A stretch of 64,000 nt of DNA, from contig NZ_PIPZ01000001.1 in assembly GCF_003987045.1 (NCBI RefSeq), forward strand, positions 806,001 to 870,000. Reading direction: 5' to 3'. This document shows positions 17,861 through 26,727 of the stretch, one piece after another. How positions within the stretch are numbered: position 1 is the stretch's first letter; each line of letters begins with the position of its first letter. The notes under the pieces were generated by a model. It ran no database searches and was not told the origin of the DNA. It saw only the letters and a list, made by a program, of their open reading frames with translations. A program made the translations under genes and the position numbers. This DNA comes from Pseudidiomarina marina. GTDB lineage: Bacteria; Pseudomonadota; Gammaproteobacteria; Enterobacterales; Alteromonadaceae.

Positions 17861-18850
17861 TTACCTCGGGAAACGAATACGGTCGGACAAATACCCTACC
17901 GCCGCCACAAAATAATGCGAGCGGTTCCAACGCATCAACGCATCGTAGTTGTTGTACGCTAAAAATACACGGCCTTGTTTATCATCCGGTATCACCACCG
18001 ATGCTTCAATGTCGTCGCGCTTGGGTAAATCGCCGCCATCGTAGCGACGGACACCGAGTTCCTGCCATTCTGACAACGACTTTTTCACCTTCAACGAAGC
18101 TAATTCAGTATCAAATTCTTCAGGCAGTTGTACCTGGCGGCCCCAAGTAACGTCGTCACGCCAGCCAACCGATTTCAGGTAATTTGCCGCTGAGGCAAAT
18201 ACGTCGCCTTGCGAACCCCAAATATCTTTACGACCGTCGCCATCGTAATCAACCGCATATGACATAAATGAACTCGGCATAAACTGCGCTTGCCCCATTG
18301 CGCCAGCCCAAGATCCCTTCATTTGCTCAATCGGAATATGACCTTCTTCAACAATCGTCAGTGCGTGCCAAAGTTCTTTCTTGAAGAACTCCTCGCGACG
18401 ACCTTCATAAGCCATGGTAGTTAAGGCAGAGATAACATCCATACCACCTGTAAAGGCACCAAAATTCGTTTCAATACCCCACAGCGCCACAATAAAACGT
18501 GGTTGCACGCCGTATTCGGCACCAATCTTTTCGAGTAAATCTCGATGCTGCTCGTACATTTCTACTGCTTTTTTAGCCTTCCACTCTGGTACTGCTCGCG
18601 GCAAATAGGTATCAAGCGTCAGTTTGAATTCAGGTTGATTACGATCAGCTTTCACTGAGCGTTGGTAAAACTGAACGTTGGCAAATGCCGTTTCTAAGGT
18701 TTGTTGGCTGTAACCATCAGCAAGTGCCTCTTGCTTGAGCTGCTCAACATAGGTAGCAAAACCCTCTTCGCCCTTTTCTTCAGCTACTGCTATCCCGGGC
18801 ACCGCCATAAATATTACCGCTAAAGTTAGATTACGGACGACTTGAATCAT
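17861..18850 (-). CDS. Lytic murein transglycosylase (MltB/SltB family)
   Basis: The 329-residue product has an N-terminal signal peptide (cleavage near IAVAEE), then an SLT_2-type domain with the catalytic Glu127 in LWGIETNFG, the substrate-groove motif GGMDVISALTTMAYEGRR, and MGQAQFMPSSFMSYAVDYDGDGRKDIW. It should cut the glycan backbone of peptidoglycan, leaving 1,6-anhydromuramic acid ends. No lipobox is visible, so it is probably soluble in the periplasm, unlike E. coli MltB. Its start overlaps the ycgL stop by four bases. Confidence 0.9.
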   Translation of the reverse strand: MIQVVRNLTLAVIFMAVPGIAVAEEKGEEGFATYVEQLKQEALADGYSQQTLETAFANVQFYQRSVKADRNQPEFKLTLDTYLPRAVPEWKAKKAVEMYEQHRDLLEKIGAEYGVQPRFIVALWGIETNFGAFTGGMDVISALTTMAYEGRREEFFKKELWHALTIVEEGHIPIEQMKGSWAGAMGQAQFMPSSFMSYAVDYDGDGRKDIWGSQGDVFASAANYLKSVGWRDDVTWGRQVQLPEEFDTELASLKVKKSLSEWQELGVRRYDGGDLPKRDDIEASVVIPDDKQGRVFLAYNNYDALMRWNRSHYFVAAVGYLSDRIRFPR

Positions 18851-19128
18851 GACGCAGACTCCTGGTGTTGTTGCTTATGCGTAGCCAATAAATTTTCTTC
18901 TTTCGGTGGCATCTGCAAATAAAATCCCGCTTCATTGAGGTGCTTGGTCAACTCCTCAACACTTAACCGTGCTAACTTGCGATCTGCTTTAAGCGCAATT
19001 GTCATCACGTGTATAGGTTGACCAAAGCTTTTCTGCAAAGGTTCAGGGATTTTTGTAAAGTCCGCCGGATGCGGCATGTAAAGATAGGTATCAGCCCGTC
19101 GCGGGCTGCGATAAATCGCACACAACAT
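18847..19128 (-). CDS. ycgL: YcgL domain protein
   Basis: A 93-residue YcgL-fold protein with the family opening LCAIYRSPRRADTYLYM and the central IPEPLQKSFGQP, ending in FYLQMPPKEENLL. The family is a small alpha/beta protein of unknown function found next to rnd. It is two bases downstream of rnd and overlaps the transglycosylase gene by ATGA, so rnd-ycgL-transglycosylase are translationally coupled. Confidence 0.92.
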   Translation of the reverse strand: MLCAIYRSPRRADTYLYMPHPADFTKIPEPLQKSFGQPIHVMTIALKADRKLARLSVEELTKHLNEAGFYLQMPPKEENLLATHKQQHQESAS

Positions 19129-19130
19129 GA

Positions 19131-20264
19131 TTAACGATCTCGCTGTAATATCGCTTCCAAAGATGCTCTCAGCTTAGCCCCTCGCCAGCTTCGGTACAAG
19201 TCAGGGAGTGACAGGTCTGACTTGGCTGCCTCAGGTACTTGCCACGCCCAATGAATCACATCATTGATTTGGCGTCGCGATGCAATTAATCCAGGCTCGA
19301 CACCTAACTCTTTGGCTAGGGCCGCTACCGCTTGTTTAATCGCATTGAATACCGGCTTATAACCACGCATATCAGTCAAACGCTCAAGTGGCGCTGGTAA
19401 GCTATCTGCTGCCTGTCCAGCTCGAATGGCCGTCAGCAATGATTCACCGGCATAACGAATCGTTACTGGCGATAAATCGATAATACCGCGTAATTGCCCA
19501 AGATTTTGTGGCATACGACGCGCCAGCTCAAGTAACGTATGATCTTTCGCCACGAAACCAAGCGGAATATCCGATTTCTTCGCACGTTCTAATCGCCACG
19601 CCATTAACTCACGTAATACAGCAAGTTGCTGTTGATTACATTGCCAAGCATTACCAAAAAATAGATACAACCATTGCGGTGGCACCGGCTGCGCGCGACG
19701 AATCACTTGCTCAGCACTTTCTGCTTCCACTAGCGCAATCTTCTCATCGCTAAGTTCAGCTCGTAAGCGCGGATAGATATCATGCAAATAGAAAACGTCA
19801 GCTGCGGCATAATCAAGTTGTTCTGCAGACAATGGTCGCTGCAACCAATCCGTTCGCGATTGTGATTTATCCAGTTCAACATCGTTGTAATGTTTCACCA
19901 TCGCCGCATACCCCATCGCCTCACCATGCCCCGCAAAAGCTAAAGCAATCTGGGTATCGAAAATATGGGTAGGAATTTGCCCCATGTTTTGCGCTAAGAT
20001 TTCGTAATCTTCACCGCCAGCATGTATGACAACATGAACATTGGGATCTTTTAGCAATTGCCAAAAAGGCTCCAAATCTACGCCTGAAGTAGGATCAATC
20101 AGCACTAACTGATCGGCCGCGCGCACCTGCAGTAAACCCAAACGGGCATAATAAGTACGCGTACGAACGAATTCAGTATCAAGAGCTAGATACGGTGCTT
20201 GCCGAGCTTGCTCGCAAAAAGCAAGCAAGTCAGCATGGCGAGTAATAAGCTGAAATGGCAGCAT
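19131..20264 (-). CDS. rnd: Ribonuclease D
   Basis: This 377-residue 3'-5' exoribonuclease shows the DEDDy catalytic set: LALDTEFVRTRTYYA (Asp29, Glu31), VVIHAGGEDYEIL near 96, and LDYAAADVFYLHDIYP near 149. Two HRDC-like helical domains follow, near residues 205-290 and 300-375. It trims 3' ends of tRNA precursors and other small RNAs. It begins three bases after fadD on the same strand with no strong ribosome site of its own, so coupling to fadD is likely. Confidence 0.94.
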   Translation of the reverse strand: MLPFQLITRHADLLAFCEQARQAPYLALDTEFVRTRTYYARLGLLQVRAADQLVLIDPTSGVDLEPFWQLLKDPNVHVVIHAGGEDYEILAQNMGQIPTHIFDTQIALAFAGHGEAMGYAAMVKHYNDVELDKSQSRTDWLQRPLSAEQLDYAAADVFYLHDIYPRLRAELSDEKIALVEAESAEQVIRRAQPVPPQWLYLFFGNAWQCNQQQLAVLRELMAWRLERAKKSDIPLGFVAKDHTLLELARRMPQNLGQLRGIIDLSPVTIRYAGESLLTAIRAGQAADSLPAPLERLTDMRGYKPVFNAIKQAVAALAKELGVEPGLIASRRQINDVIHWAWQVPEAAKSDLSLPDLYRSWRGAKLRASLEAILQRDR

Positions 20265-20267
20265 GTG

Positions 20268-21956
20268 TTAGTTCGACTTTGCCTCTTCTTCGTCGCGAAG
20301 CTCGCGACGGAGTATTTTGCCGACGTTACTTTTTGGCAATTCGTCACGAAACTCAACTAACTTAGGAACTTTGTAGCCAGTCATATTTTCTCGCGCATAA
20401 TTAATCAGCTCTTTTTCGCTTAAGCTGTTGTCTTTACGCACGACAAATACCTTAACCTGCTCACCTGATGCTTCATGAGGTACGCCAATGGCAGCAACTT
20501 CGAGAACTTTTGGATGATCGGCAATCACATCTTCAATTTCATTTGGATATACGTTAAAGCCCGAAACCAAAATCATGTCTTTTTTACGATCGACAATTTT
20601 GAAAAAGCCATTTTCATCCATCACACCGATATCACCAGTCGCGAACCAACCGCCTTCTTTCATCACTTTCTCGGTTTCTTCAGGACGGTTCAAATAGCCG
20701 ACCATGACTTGCGGCCCGCGAACCTGAATTTCACCCGGTTCACCTTGAGCAACTTCTTCACCGGTTTCGGTATCAACAATACGAACATCAGTAGACGGTA
20801 ACGGAATACCTATGGTGCCATTGTAATGCTCGATGTCCGTTGGATTCACCGTAACAACCGGCGAACATTCAGTTAATCCGTAACCTTCTAGCAGACGTGA
20901 TTTCGTCACGCGCTCCCACTGTTCAGCCACTGAGCGCTGCACCGCCATACCGCCACCAAGAGCAATTTTTAGGTGCGAGAAATCTAAGTCTTTAAAGCCC
21001 TCGGCATGAAGTAAACCGTTAAACAGGGTATTCACACCAGAGATCATTGAGAACGGGTACTTCTGCAGTTCTTTGACGAACCCTTTCATGTCACGCGGAT
21101 TCGTGATCAGAATATTACGACCACCGTGCTTCATGAAGGTTAAGCAATTCGCCGTTAAGGCAAAGATATGATAGAGCGGAAGTGCTGTAACTATGGTCTC
21201 TTCGCCGTCGTTCACCAACGGCGCAACAATTGCTGAAACCATCTCTAAGTTCGCCACCATGTTGCGGTGCGACAACATCGCGCCTTTGGCTAAACCAGTG
21301 GTGCCGCCGGTGTATTGTAAAAACGCAAGATCGTCGCCGTTGAGCTGTGGACGTTCATAATTTGCCTTCTCGCCCTGACTCAATGCACTACGGAAGTTCA
21401 CGGTATTTTTGAGCGTATAGCTCGGTACCATTTTCTTCACATATTTGACGACAGCATTCACAATCCAACGTTTCGGTGCCGGCAGCATGTCACCAATAGC
21501 GGTTAAGATAACATTCTCAACCGGCACGTCAGCTTCAACTTTTTCAAGTGTATGTGCGAAGTTATCGAGAATAACAATTGCTTTTGCATTTGAATCAGAT
21601 AGCTGATGCTTTAATTCTCGCGGCGTATAAAGCGGGTTTACGTTAACAACCACAAGACCTGCGCGCAAAGCACCAAATAACGCAATCGGATACTGCAACA
21701 AGTTTGGCATCATAATTGCCAATGCATCGCCCTTTTTAAGGCCCTGTTGTTGCAAATATGCAGCGAATTGACGAGAAAGTACGTCAAGTTCGTTGAAAGT
21801 TAGTTCTGTATCCATATTCACATAGGCAACTTTGTCACCATAGTTTTGGATACTTTGCTCGAAAATGTCGACCAGCGAATTAAAGTGGTCCGGATCAATA
21901 GTCTCCGGTACGCCAGCTGGATAACGTTTAAGCCAAATTTTATCCACGCGCTTCAT
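20268..21956 (-). CDS. fadD: Long-chain fatty acyl-CoA ligase FadD
   Basis: About 562 residues of an AMP-forming acyl-CoA synthetase: [18 protein letters not shown] near residues 208-225, [11 protein letters not shown] near 350, [20 protein letters not shown] near 440, and a C-terminal [12 protein letters not shown]. It activates long-chain fatty acids at the inner membrane for beta-oxidation. The start is uncertain: the ATG at 21956 follows an AGGAG by one base, while the GTG at 21947 has the ideal spacing and matches the E. coli start (IWLKRYP). A FadR-like operator lies about 50 bases upstream. rnd, ycgL and the transglycosylase gene follow closely. Confidence 0.94.
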   Translation of the reverse strand: MKRVDKIWLKRYPAGVPETIDPDHFNSLVDIFEQSIQNYGDKVAYVNMDTELTFNELDVLSRQFAAYLQQQGLKKGDALAIMMPNLLQYPIALFGALRAGLVVVNVNPLYTPRELKHQLSDSNAKAIVILDNFAHTLEKVEADVPVENVILTAIGDMLPAPKRWIVNAVVKYVKKMVPSYTLKNTVNFRSALSQGEKANYERPQLNGDDLAFLQYTGGTTGLAKGAMLSHRNMVANLEMVSAIVAPLVNDGEETIVTALPLYHIFALTANCLTFMKHGGRNILITNPRDMKGFVKELQKYPFSMISGVNTLFNGLLHAEGFKDLDFSHLKIALGGGMAVQRSVAEQWERVTKSRLLEGYGLTECSPVVTVNPTDIEHYNGTIGIPLPSTDVRIVDTETGEEVAQGEPGEIQVRGPQVMVGYLNRPEETEKVMKEGGWFATGDIGVMDENGFFKIVDRKKDMILVSGFNVYPNEIEDVIADHPKVLEVAAIGVPHEASGEQVKVFVVRKDNSLSEKELINYARENMTGYKVPKLVEFRDELPKSNVGKILRRELRDEEEAKSN

Positions 21957-22005
21957 GCTCCTGAACAATTTATGTCGTTTTTATATGTTAATAACTCGCA
22001 ATCAT

Positions 22006-22022
22006 CGCATATCCGACCAGTG
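22006..22022 (-). promoter_or_regulatory. Candidate FadR operator upstream of fadD
   Basis: On the minus strand the sequence CACTGGTCGGATATGCG shares CTGGTCGGA and the following TG with the FadR consensus, with four mismatches overall. Its place 50 to 66 bases upstream of the fadD ATG is where repression of fadD by FadR is known in relatives. Confidence 0.5.
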
Positions 22023-22026
22023 TTGC

Positions 22027-22938
22027 CTAGCCGTTGTGTGCACGAACCATCTGTGATAATGCACCAATAATCGCAGCTGGTTGCTCCATATGTACGTGAT
22101 GACCGCCTTCAACTTCTGCAACTTCAAGTTGCGGAACAAACGCCTGCCACTGCTCGAGCGCTTGTTTCAGACGTTGATGACCGGTACTTCCTAGAATGAC
22201 TGTAAACGGGCATTGGATATGTTTTAGTACATCAGCAATTTGTTCGGCAGTCAGCCGTACTGGCGATTTTAGACGTAATTGTCCATCGGCGCGAAACCGA
22301 AAGTCATTGTCACCAAGCTGCTCAATGCCGCGCTCGACCAATATCGCCGCCAAGTCACGGCTAAAGTCACCAGCATGTTTGCGCGCCATGATTGCGGTTT
22401 GCAGATCACGGTAATGTGGGCGATGTTTGAATTGTTGCTGCCAACGACTCTCAAAGCCTTGACGTAAATCGGTAGTGGTGTCGCTGGCTTTAGAAGCAAG
22501 CAGACCAAAGGCTTCTATCGCTACTAGCCAGGAAACCTTTGCTGGTGCAATGCCAGCAAACATATTGGCGACATAAGCGCCCATCGAGTGAGCGACAATA
22601 CTGACACGTTGCCACTGTTGTTGCTCACAAATGTGCCAAAGGTCATAAACGTAATCCATAAATGGGTAATAGTTGCCTGCCGGACGATGATCACTGTGTC
22701 CATGCCCTGCCCAGTCGAGCGCAATGAGATGATAGTTTTCGGCAAGAGGGCTTTGTAAAAAGGCATCGGCTAGTGGCAGAAAACTATGCGCATTATCTAA
22801 CCATCCATGCAGCGCTAGTAACGGTTCACCCTTTGGGTTTCCCCAACAGAGCCCGCGCACCACGCCCCACGGCAACTCAAAAGAAACAGGCTCAGCAACT
22901 TGCCGAGCCTGTTGATATACCAATGTTTGTTCAGTCAT
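22027..22938 (-). CDS. Alpha/beta hydrolase
   Basis: A 303-residue hydrolase of the MhpC-like fold. The oxyanion region is LLALHGWLDNAHSF near residues 40-53, the nucleophile elbow is AHSMGAY near 116-122, and the catalytic His is in VEGGHHVHMEQP near 279. The family takes many esters and related substrates; none can be named here. It is upstream of fadD on the same strand, with 70 bases between, and downstream of slp. Confidence 0.82.
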   Translation of the reverse strand: MTEQTLVYQQARQVAEPVSFELPWGVVRGLCWGNPKGEPLLALHGWLDNAHSFLPLADAFLQSPLAENYHLIALDWAGHGHSDHRPAGNYYPFMDYVYDLWHICEQQQWQRVSIVAHSMGAYVANMFAGIAPAKVSWLVAIEAFGLLASKASDTTTDLRQGFESRWQQQFKHRPHYRDLQTAIMARKHAGDFSRDLAAILVERGIEQLGDNDFRFRADGQLRLKSPVRLTAEQIADVLKHIQCPFTVILGSTGHQRLKQALEQWQAFVPQLEVAEVEGGHHVHMEQPAAIIGALSQMVRAHNG

Positions 22939-22957
22939 TGAATCGTACAGCTTCTGT

Positions 22958-23530
22958 TTAGTTATCTTTATTCTGCTTAGAGCCTTTTTCCATCACTGGG
23001 CCTGGGTAATAAATCGGGCGTGGATAGGCTGGGCGCGTGTACCAATAATGGCGATACCATAGCGCATCATAATTCACTTCTACACGAGTCGGCTCTTTAC
23101 GAACCGGCCATAGGTATTTGCTCGAGACATTTAATACCGGAAACAAGTAGGTATATTCATCAATTGTACCGGTTTCTGGTTCGGCTACGGTGCCGACGAA
23201 AGTAACAGAGCTACCTTGCTTCCATACCATTGGGTCAACAAAGCCACTTAATTTTGCGCGAAAACGGCCTTGGCTTTGATCACTTGTCAAAGGACGTCCC
23301 CAACGGTGCAAATCGAAGTTCACTACTTCAATGACAGTACCGTTATCCGAGTTGCGAACTTCAGCCACAACCCCACCCCAACGAGCAGTCTTGCCAACCG
23401 CTGATTGTGGTTGTTCAAGTGCAGCACTATACGGAACTAAAGCGTCCTCGTCAGCTACTTGTAGTGCATCCGGTACTGATGAACAAGCGGTCAATAACAG
23501 CGCTGCAAAAATGGGAACTATACGTTTCAT
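22958..23530 (-). CDS. slp: Slp family outer-membrane lipoprotein
   Basis: The start at 23530 has GAGGT eight bases upstream and gives a lipoprotein signal MKRIVPIFAALLLTAC with Cys16 lipidated; an upstream in-frame ATG adds 26 residues without a signal. The 190-residue mature region contains the Slp-type features AVGKTARWGGVVAEVRN, WGRPLTSDQSQGRF and SVTFVGTV. Slp proteins are starvation-inducible outer-membrane lipoproteins of unclear function. The C-terminal tail is rich in Tyr, Pro and Arg. Confidence 0.87.
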   Translation of the reverse strand: MKRIVPIFAALLLTACSSVPDALQVADEDALVPYSAALEQPQSAVGKTARWGGVVAEVRNSDNGTVIEVVNFDLHRWGRPLTSDQSQGRFRAKLSGFVDPMVWKQGSSVTFVGTVAEPETGTIDEYTYLFPVLNVSSKYLWPVRKEPTRVEVNYDALWYRHYWYTRPAYPRPIYYPGPVMEKGSKQNKDN

Positions 23531-23664
23531 AATCGGTACCTCACTGACTTTTCTAATCATGCTAACTACATCCAAACTGGATACGAGTAACTTTCTAAAA
23601 ACTCGCAAAGTCTGTGTTAGTTATAGCACTTTGATTGAGCTTCTGCTCAGTAAGTTCCGGCGTT

Positions 23665-24369
23665 TTATTCACGTCCTGGTAACTTTTTCCAAGCAACTTC
23701 ATTACGTACATACAACGGCTCCAGATCGGCAGCGTCAACAGGTTTACCGTGAACCAATGCCCAGCGCAGTATATCCTCTGCAAGTGGTAACGTAACGTCA
23801 TCAAGCACCGTCACTAGGCCCGGCGAATTCAGCGCATCACCATAGGCCTGCCAGCCGGTTCCTGCCCCTATAACCGAATTGCCAACAGCAATCTCTGGCC
23901 ACCACGACTGCATCGTAATATCCGCTAATGGTGCCATTTGCTCAGGCGCTAATTGTTCTGCCATACCCTGATTATTGCGAAACGGCGCGACATAAATTTC
24001 CTGCATTCTTGCATCAATCGCACTTATCACGACTTGAGCGTCATGATTGCGGATAGCTTGCTGCGCAAGTGCCGTTAATGTACTGACGGGAAAAATCGGT
24101 AAAGTGTGACTAAACGCCAAACCTTGAGCGACAGAAACACCAATACGCACGCCAGTAAAGCTGCCAGGACCGTTACCAACCACCAAAGCATCAAGGTCAG
24201 CAAGTGTAATTTGCTGTTCTTCAAGCACTTCTTGCACGAAGCCTAAAATGCGCTGTGAATGCTCTCGGGGAGTCACTGCGGCACGGGTGACAATCACGTC
24301 GCCCACCTTAAGCGCAACCGAGCATTGCTCAGTCGAAGTATCAAGTGCTAGCACTGCATTCAAATTCAC
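23665..24369 (-). CDS. tsaB: tRNA t6A biosynthesis protein TsaB
   Basis: A 234-residue ASKHA-fold protein opening with AVLALDTSTEQCSVAL, with the signature GNGPGSFTGVRIGVSVAQGLAF near residues 65-85 (shown in part). TsaB is the non-catalytic partner of TsaD and TsaE in making N6-threonylcarbamoyladenosine at tRNA position 37. The ATG overlaps the stop of the helicase gene yoaA by four bases, so expression is coupled, a common arrangement in gammaproteobacteria. Confidence 0.94.
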   Translation of the reverse strand: MNLNAVLALDTSTEQCSVALKVGDVIVTRAAVTPREHSQRILGFVQEVLEEQQITLADLDALVVGNGPGSFTGVRIGVSVAQGLAFSHTLPIFPVSTLTALAQQAIRNHDAQVVISAIDARMQEIYVAPFRNNQGMAEQLAPEQMAPLADITMQSWWPEIAVGNSVIGAGTGWQAYGDALNSPGLVTVLDDVTLPLAEDILRWALVHGKPVDAADLEPLYVRNEVAWKKLPGRE

Positions 24370-26291
24370 TCTGAATTCTCCAACGTATCTAAAAAATCAA
24401 GCGCTACCGTTAAATCGCGTGTGCGGCGCATGGTTGGTAGGCTTTGTAAGAACACCCCGCCATATGGCTTGGTTACTAATCGCTGATCACAAACAATCAA
24501 TACCCCGCGATCATCCGCATCCCTTATTAGGCGTCCTGCGCCCTGCTTCAGTGCGATAATAGCTTGCGGCAATTGTACCTGAGCAAACGGGTCAACTCCA
24601 CGTAACCGACAGTCTTCCACACGGGCCTGCAATAACGGATCGTCGGGGCTCGCAAATGGCAATTTATCAATGATAACGCAACGCAGTGCATCGCCGCGTA
24701 CGTCCACGCCTTCCCAAAACGATGCAGTACCAAGCAGTACGCCATTGCCAGCGGCGATAAACTGTTGTAATAATTCACGTTTACTAGTGCTTCCTTGTAC
24801 AAAAAGAGGCCGATCCGTTTTATTCTCTAATTGTTTTGCAATCAGCTGAAGCATACGGTGGCTCGTGAATAACACAAAAGTGCCACCGCTTTGATTGTGG
24901 TCAATCACTTGTTCAACAATATCGAGTAGCGCTGCCGGCATTTCGCGTTCGTGCGGCTGCGGTAAATAACGCGGTAGGCACAGTAAAGCCTGTTCAGCGA
25001 AGTTAAACGGGCTTGCTAAACACAGCGTTTCCGCATGGTTAATACCAAGTTGTTCAGTAAAATGACGAAAATCTTCACCAACTGCTAGCGTTGCCGAGGT
25101 GAATACCCACGCCATCTCGCTACGTTCAAGATAGCCACCAAATTTTTCAGCGACACTTAATGGCGTTTGATGCAAGGTCACTTGTCGAGCCGTGGTTTCA
25201 AACCAGAAACTATAACCCGTGCGACTTACATCCTGCAGTTGTTCCCATTTATGTAAAAACTGCACACAGCGCTCATAAGCATTATCAAGATCTTGATTGC
25301 GCCCAAGTGCACTCTTGCAAACCTCACGCAAAAATGTGAGATGCTCCGCCACGACATCAGCGGCCAATCGCACTGCGGGCTGTTGCGAAAACTGACGCCA
25401 ATTACCGCGCATCGGATCTTTGGGAAACACCAAACGCCAGTCATTTAAACTACCAAGTACCTTATCAGCGGCTTTATCTAATTGCCGCAAGTCTTTTAAT
25501 TCAGTTAAGTACAGCACTTTTAGCTCATGGGCTAATTCTTGCAATTGTCGACTCGAAACCGCCTCACCAAAATACTGGCTAGCAATATCAGGCAACTGGT
25601 GCGCTTCATCAAAAATGACGGCATCAGCTTGCGGTACCAGCTCTCCGAAACCAACATCCTTAAGCGCCATATCGGCAAAAAACAAATGATGGTTCACCAC
25701 CACTAAATCGGCATCCATCGCGCGCTTTCTCGCCTTCACAAGATAGCAATCTTCATAATCGGGACAATCACGACCCAAACAATTGTCGACCGTACTCGTT
25801 ACAGTTGGCAGAATTGGTGCGTCTTCTTGCAGAATATTAATTGTCCCCACATCACCATCATCAGTACGTTGCGCCCATTTTCGGATTTCGACTAACTGAC
25901 CTTGTAGCTCTTTACTCATTTCACCGCTGTGCGCTACAGCTTGATTCATCCGATGCAAACATAAATAGTTCGCGCGACCTTTCAATAGTGCGACCATTTT
26001 TTTCGGCGCTAAAGCATCACGCAACGCCGGCAAATCACGGTGATACAACTGTTCTTGCAAGGCTTTGGTTCCGGTCGAAATAATGGCTTTGCCATCATTC
26101 AGTAATACTGGCACCAAATACGCAAAGGTTTTGCCGGTTCCCGTTTCCGCTTCGACAACGAGTTGCGATTTTTTGACTAAGGCACGCTCGACAGCCGCTG
26201 CCATCTCGCTCTGCGCCGCTCGTGGTCGAAAGCCCTGCAAGGTGCGCGCCAGCACGCCATCAGCTTGAAATTGTGAGGTAACTTTAGACAT
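24366..26291 (-). CDS. yoaA: ATP-dependent DNA helicase YoaA (DinG/XPD family)
   Basis: This 641-residue superfamily 2 helicase has Walker A VEAETGTGKTFAYLVP near residues 45-60, four cysteines of an iron-sulfur domain at about 110-180 (YLCLHR and NCLGRDCPDYEDC), the DEAH box VIFDEAHQLPD near 228, and C-terminal motifs GTASFWEGVDVRGD and QGAGRLIRDADDRGV. YoaA unwinds DNA with a 5'-3' polarity in relatives and works with the polymerase chi subunit in repair. It is upstream of tsaB. Confidence 0.92.
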   Translation of the reverse strand: MSKVTSQFQADGVLARTLQGFRPRAAQSEMAAAVERALVKKSQLVVEAETGTGKTFAYLVPVLLNDGKAIISTGTKALQEQLYHRDLPALRDALAPKKMVALLKGRANYLCLHRMNQAVAHSGEMSKELQGQLVEIRKWAQRTDDGDVGTINILQEDAPILPTVTSTVDNCLGRDCPDYEDCYLVKARKRAMDADLVVVNHHLFFADMALKDVGFGELVPQADAVIFDEAHQLPDIASQYFGEAVSSRQLQELAHELKVLYLTELKDLRQLDKAADKVLGSLNDWRLVFPKDPMRGNWRQFSQQPAVRLAADVVAEHLTFLREVCKSALGRNQDLDNAYERCVQFLHKWEQLQDVSRTGYSFWFETTARQVTLHQTPLSVAEKFGGYLERSEMAWVFTSATLAVGEDFRHFTEQLGINHAETLCLASPFNFAEQALLCLPRYLPQPHEREMPAALLDIVEQVIDHNQSGGTFVLFTSHRMLQLIAKQLENKTDRPLFVQGSTSKRELLQQFIAAGNGVLLGTASFWEGVDVRGDALRCVIIDKLPFASPDDPLLQARVEDCRLRGVDPFAQVQLPQAIIALKQGAGRLIRDADDRGVLIVCDQRLVTKPYGGVFLQSLPTMRRTRDLTVALDFLDTLENSE

Positions 26292-26342
26292 GAATTGGGT
26301 TCGAAATTAGTGATGCGACAAATGTAACATAAAACCCAACCA

Positions 26343-26394
26343 CGTTACTCGTTATTCGTTGTTCGTTATTGGTTACTCGTTATTTGTTATTCGA
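26343..26394. repeat. Intergenic repeat, plus-strand CGTTATTCG orientation
   Basis: A run of degenerate CGTTATTCG and CGTTACTCG units lies between yoaA and the his promoter. Units of the opposite orientation occur at 26528-26574, so the two blocks flank the his promoter as an inverted pair. The sequence is not coding and belongs to the same repeat family found at four other intergenic places. Confidence 0.65.
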
Positions 26395-26463
26395 GGGGTG
26401 TACGATAAACAATATTTCTATACAACTTGATACAGGAAATTATATTTTCTTTGTTTTTATTGG

Positions 26464-26491
26464 TTGATAGCGATAAAAATACCTATACAAT
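26464..26491 (+). promoter_or_regulatory. Sigma70-like promoter of the his operon
   Basis: A TTGATA -35 box (26464-26469) and a TACAAT -10 box (26486-26491) are separated by 16 bases. A start near 26498 would give a leader of about 80 bases before the hisL ATG. Confidence 0.7.
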
Positions 26492-26527
26492 CAACCCATA
26501 CTTTAATCGAAGAGCTAAACAATGCCT

Positions 26528-26574
26528 TCGAATAACGAACAACGATTAACGATTAACGATTAACGAACAACGAT
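26528..26574. repeat. AATAACGA/GATTAACGA repeat inside the his leader
   Basis: Tandem CGAATAACGAACAACG and GATTAACGATTAACG units lie between the his promoter and hisL, so this copy should be transcribed in the his leader RNA. It also fills the place where a ribosome site for hisL would be expected, and no good Shine-Dalgarno motif is seen there. Confidence 0.65.
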
Positions 26575-26577
26575 TTT

Positions 26578-26619
26578 ATGATTTTAAAGCAGCACCACCA
26601 TCACATACATCCGTGTTAG
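26578..26619 (+). CDS. hisL: his operon leader peptide
   Basis: A 13-codon frame encodes MILKQHHHHIHPC, with five His codons, four of them consecutive. It ends at a TAG that overlaps the first hairpin of the attenuator and lies about 60 bases before a strong terminator, followed by hisG. This is the classic arrangement for attenuation by charged histidyl-tRNA: slow translation of the His run favours the antiterminator. The peptide is not homologous in length to the E. coli leader, but the logic is the same. Confidence 0.88.
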   Translation: MILKQHHHHIHPC

Positions 26620-26667
26620 CCCAGAAATTCTCTGAAGGCTAACTCAATTATTTTGGGGCTGCCTTCA
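26616..26667 (+). promoter_or_regulatory. Alternative pause and antiterminator pairing of the his attenuator
   Basis: The segment 26616-26642 can fold with TTAGCC pairing to GGCTAA as a first hairpin that includes the hisL stop codon. The competing pairing is TGAAGGC at 26633-26639 with GCCTTCA at 26661-26667. Such mutually exclusive pairs are expected of a transcription attenuator. The assignments are by eye. Confidence 0.55.
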
Positions 26668-26681
26668 CTGAATTCATAACG

Positions 26682-26714
26682 AACCCCGCAAGGCGCCCTT
26701 TGCGGGGTTTTTTA
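26682..26714 (+). terminator. Attenuator terminator before hisG
   Basis: A GC-rich stem (AACCCCGCAAGG pairing with CCTTTGCGGGGTT, allowing one bulge) is followed directly by a run of T. It ends 13 bases before the hisG ATG and downstream of the His-rich leader peptide, so it is the regulated terminator of the his operon. Confidence 0.88.
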
Positions 26715-26727
26715 TTAGGAGTTTTAC

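Noticed and set aside
26522-26563. Thirteen-codon frame starting ATG CCT TCG upstream of hisL
   Set aside because: It is read entirely from the AATAACG repeat, has no ribosome site and no His codons, so it is not the leader peptide.
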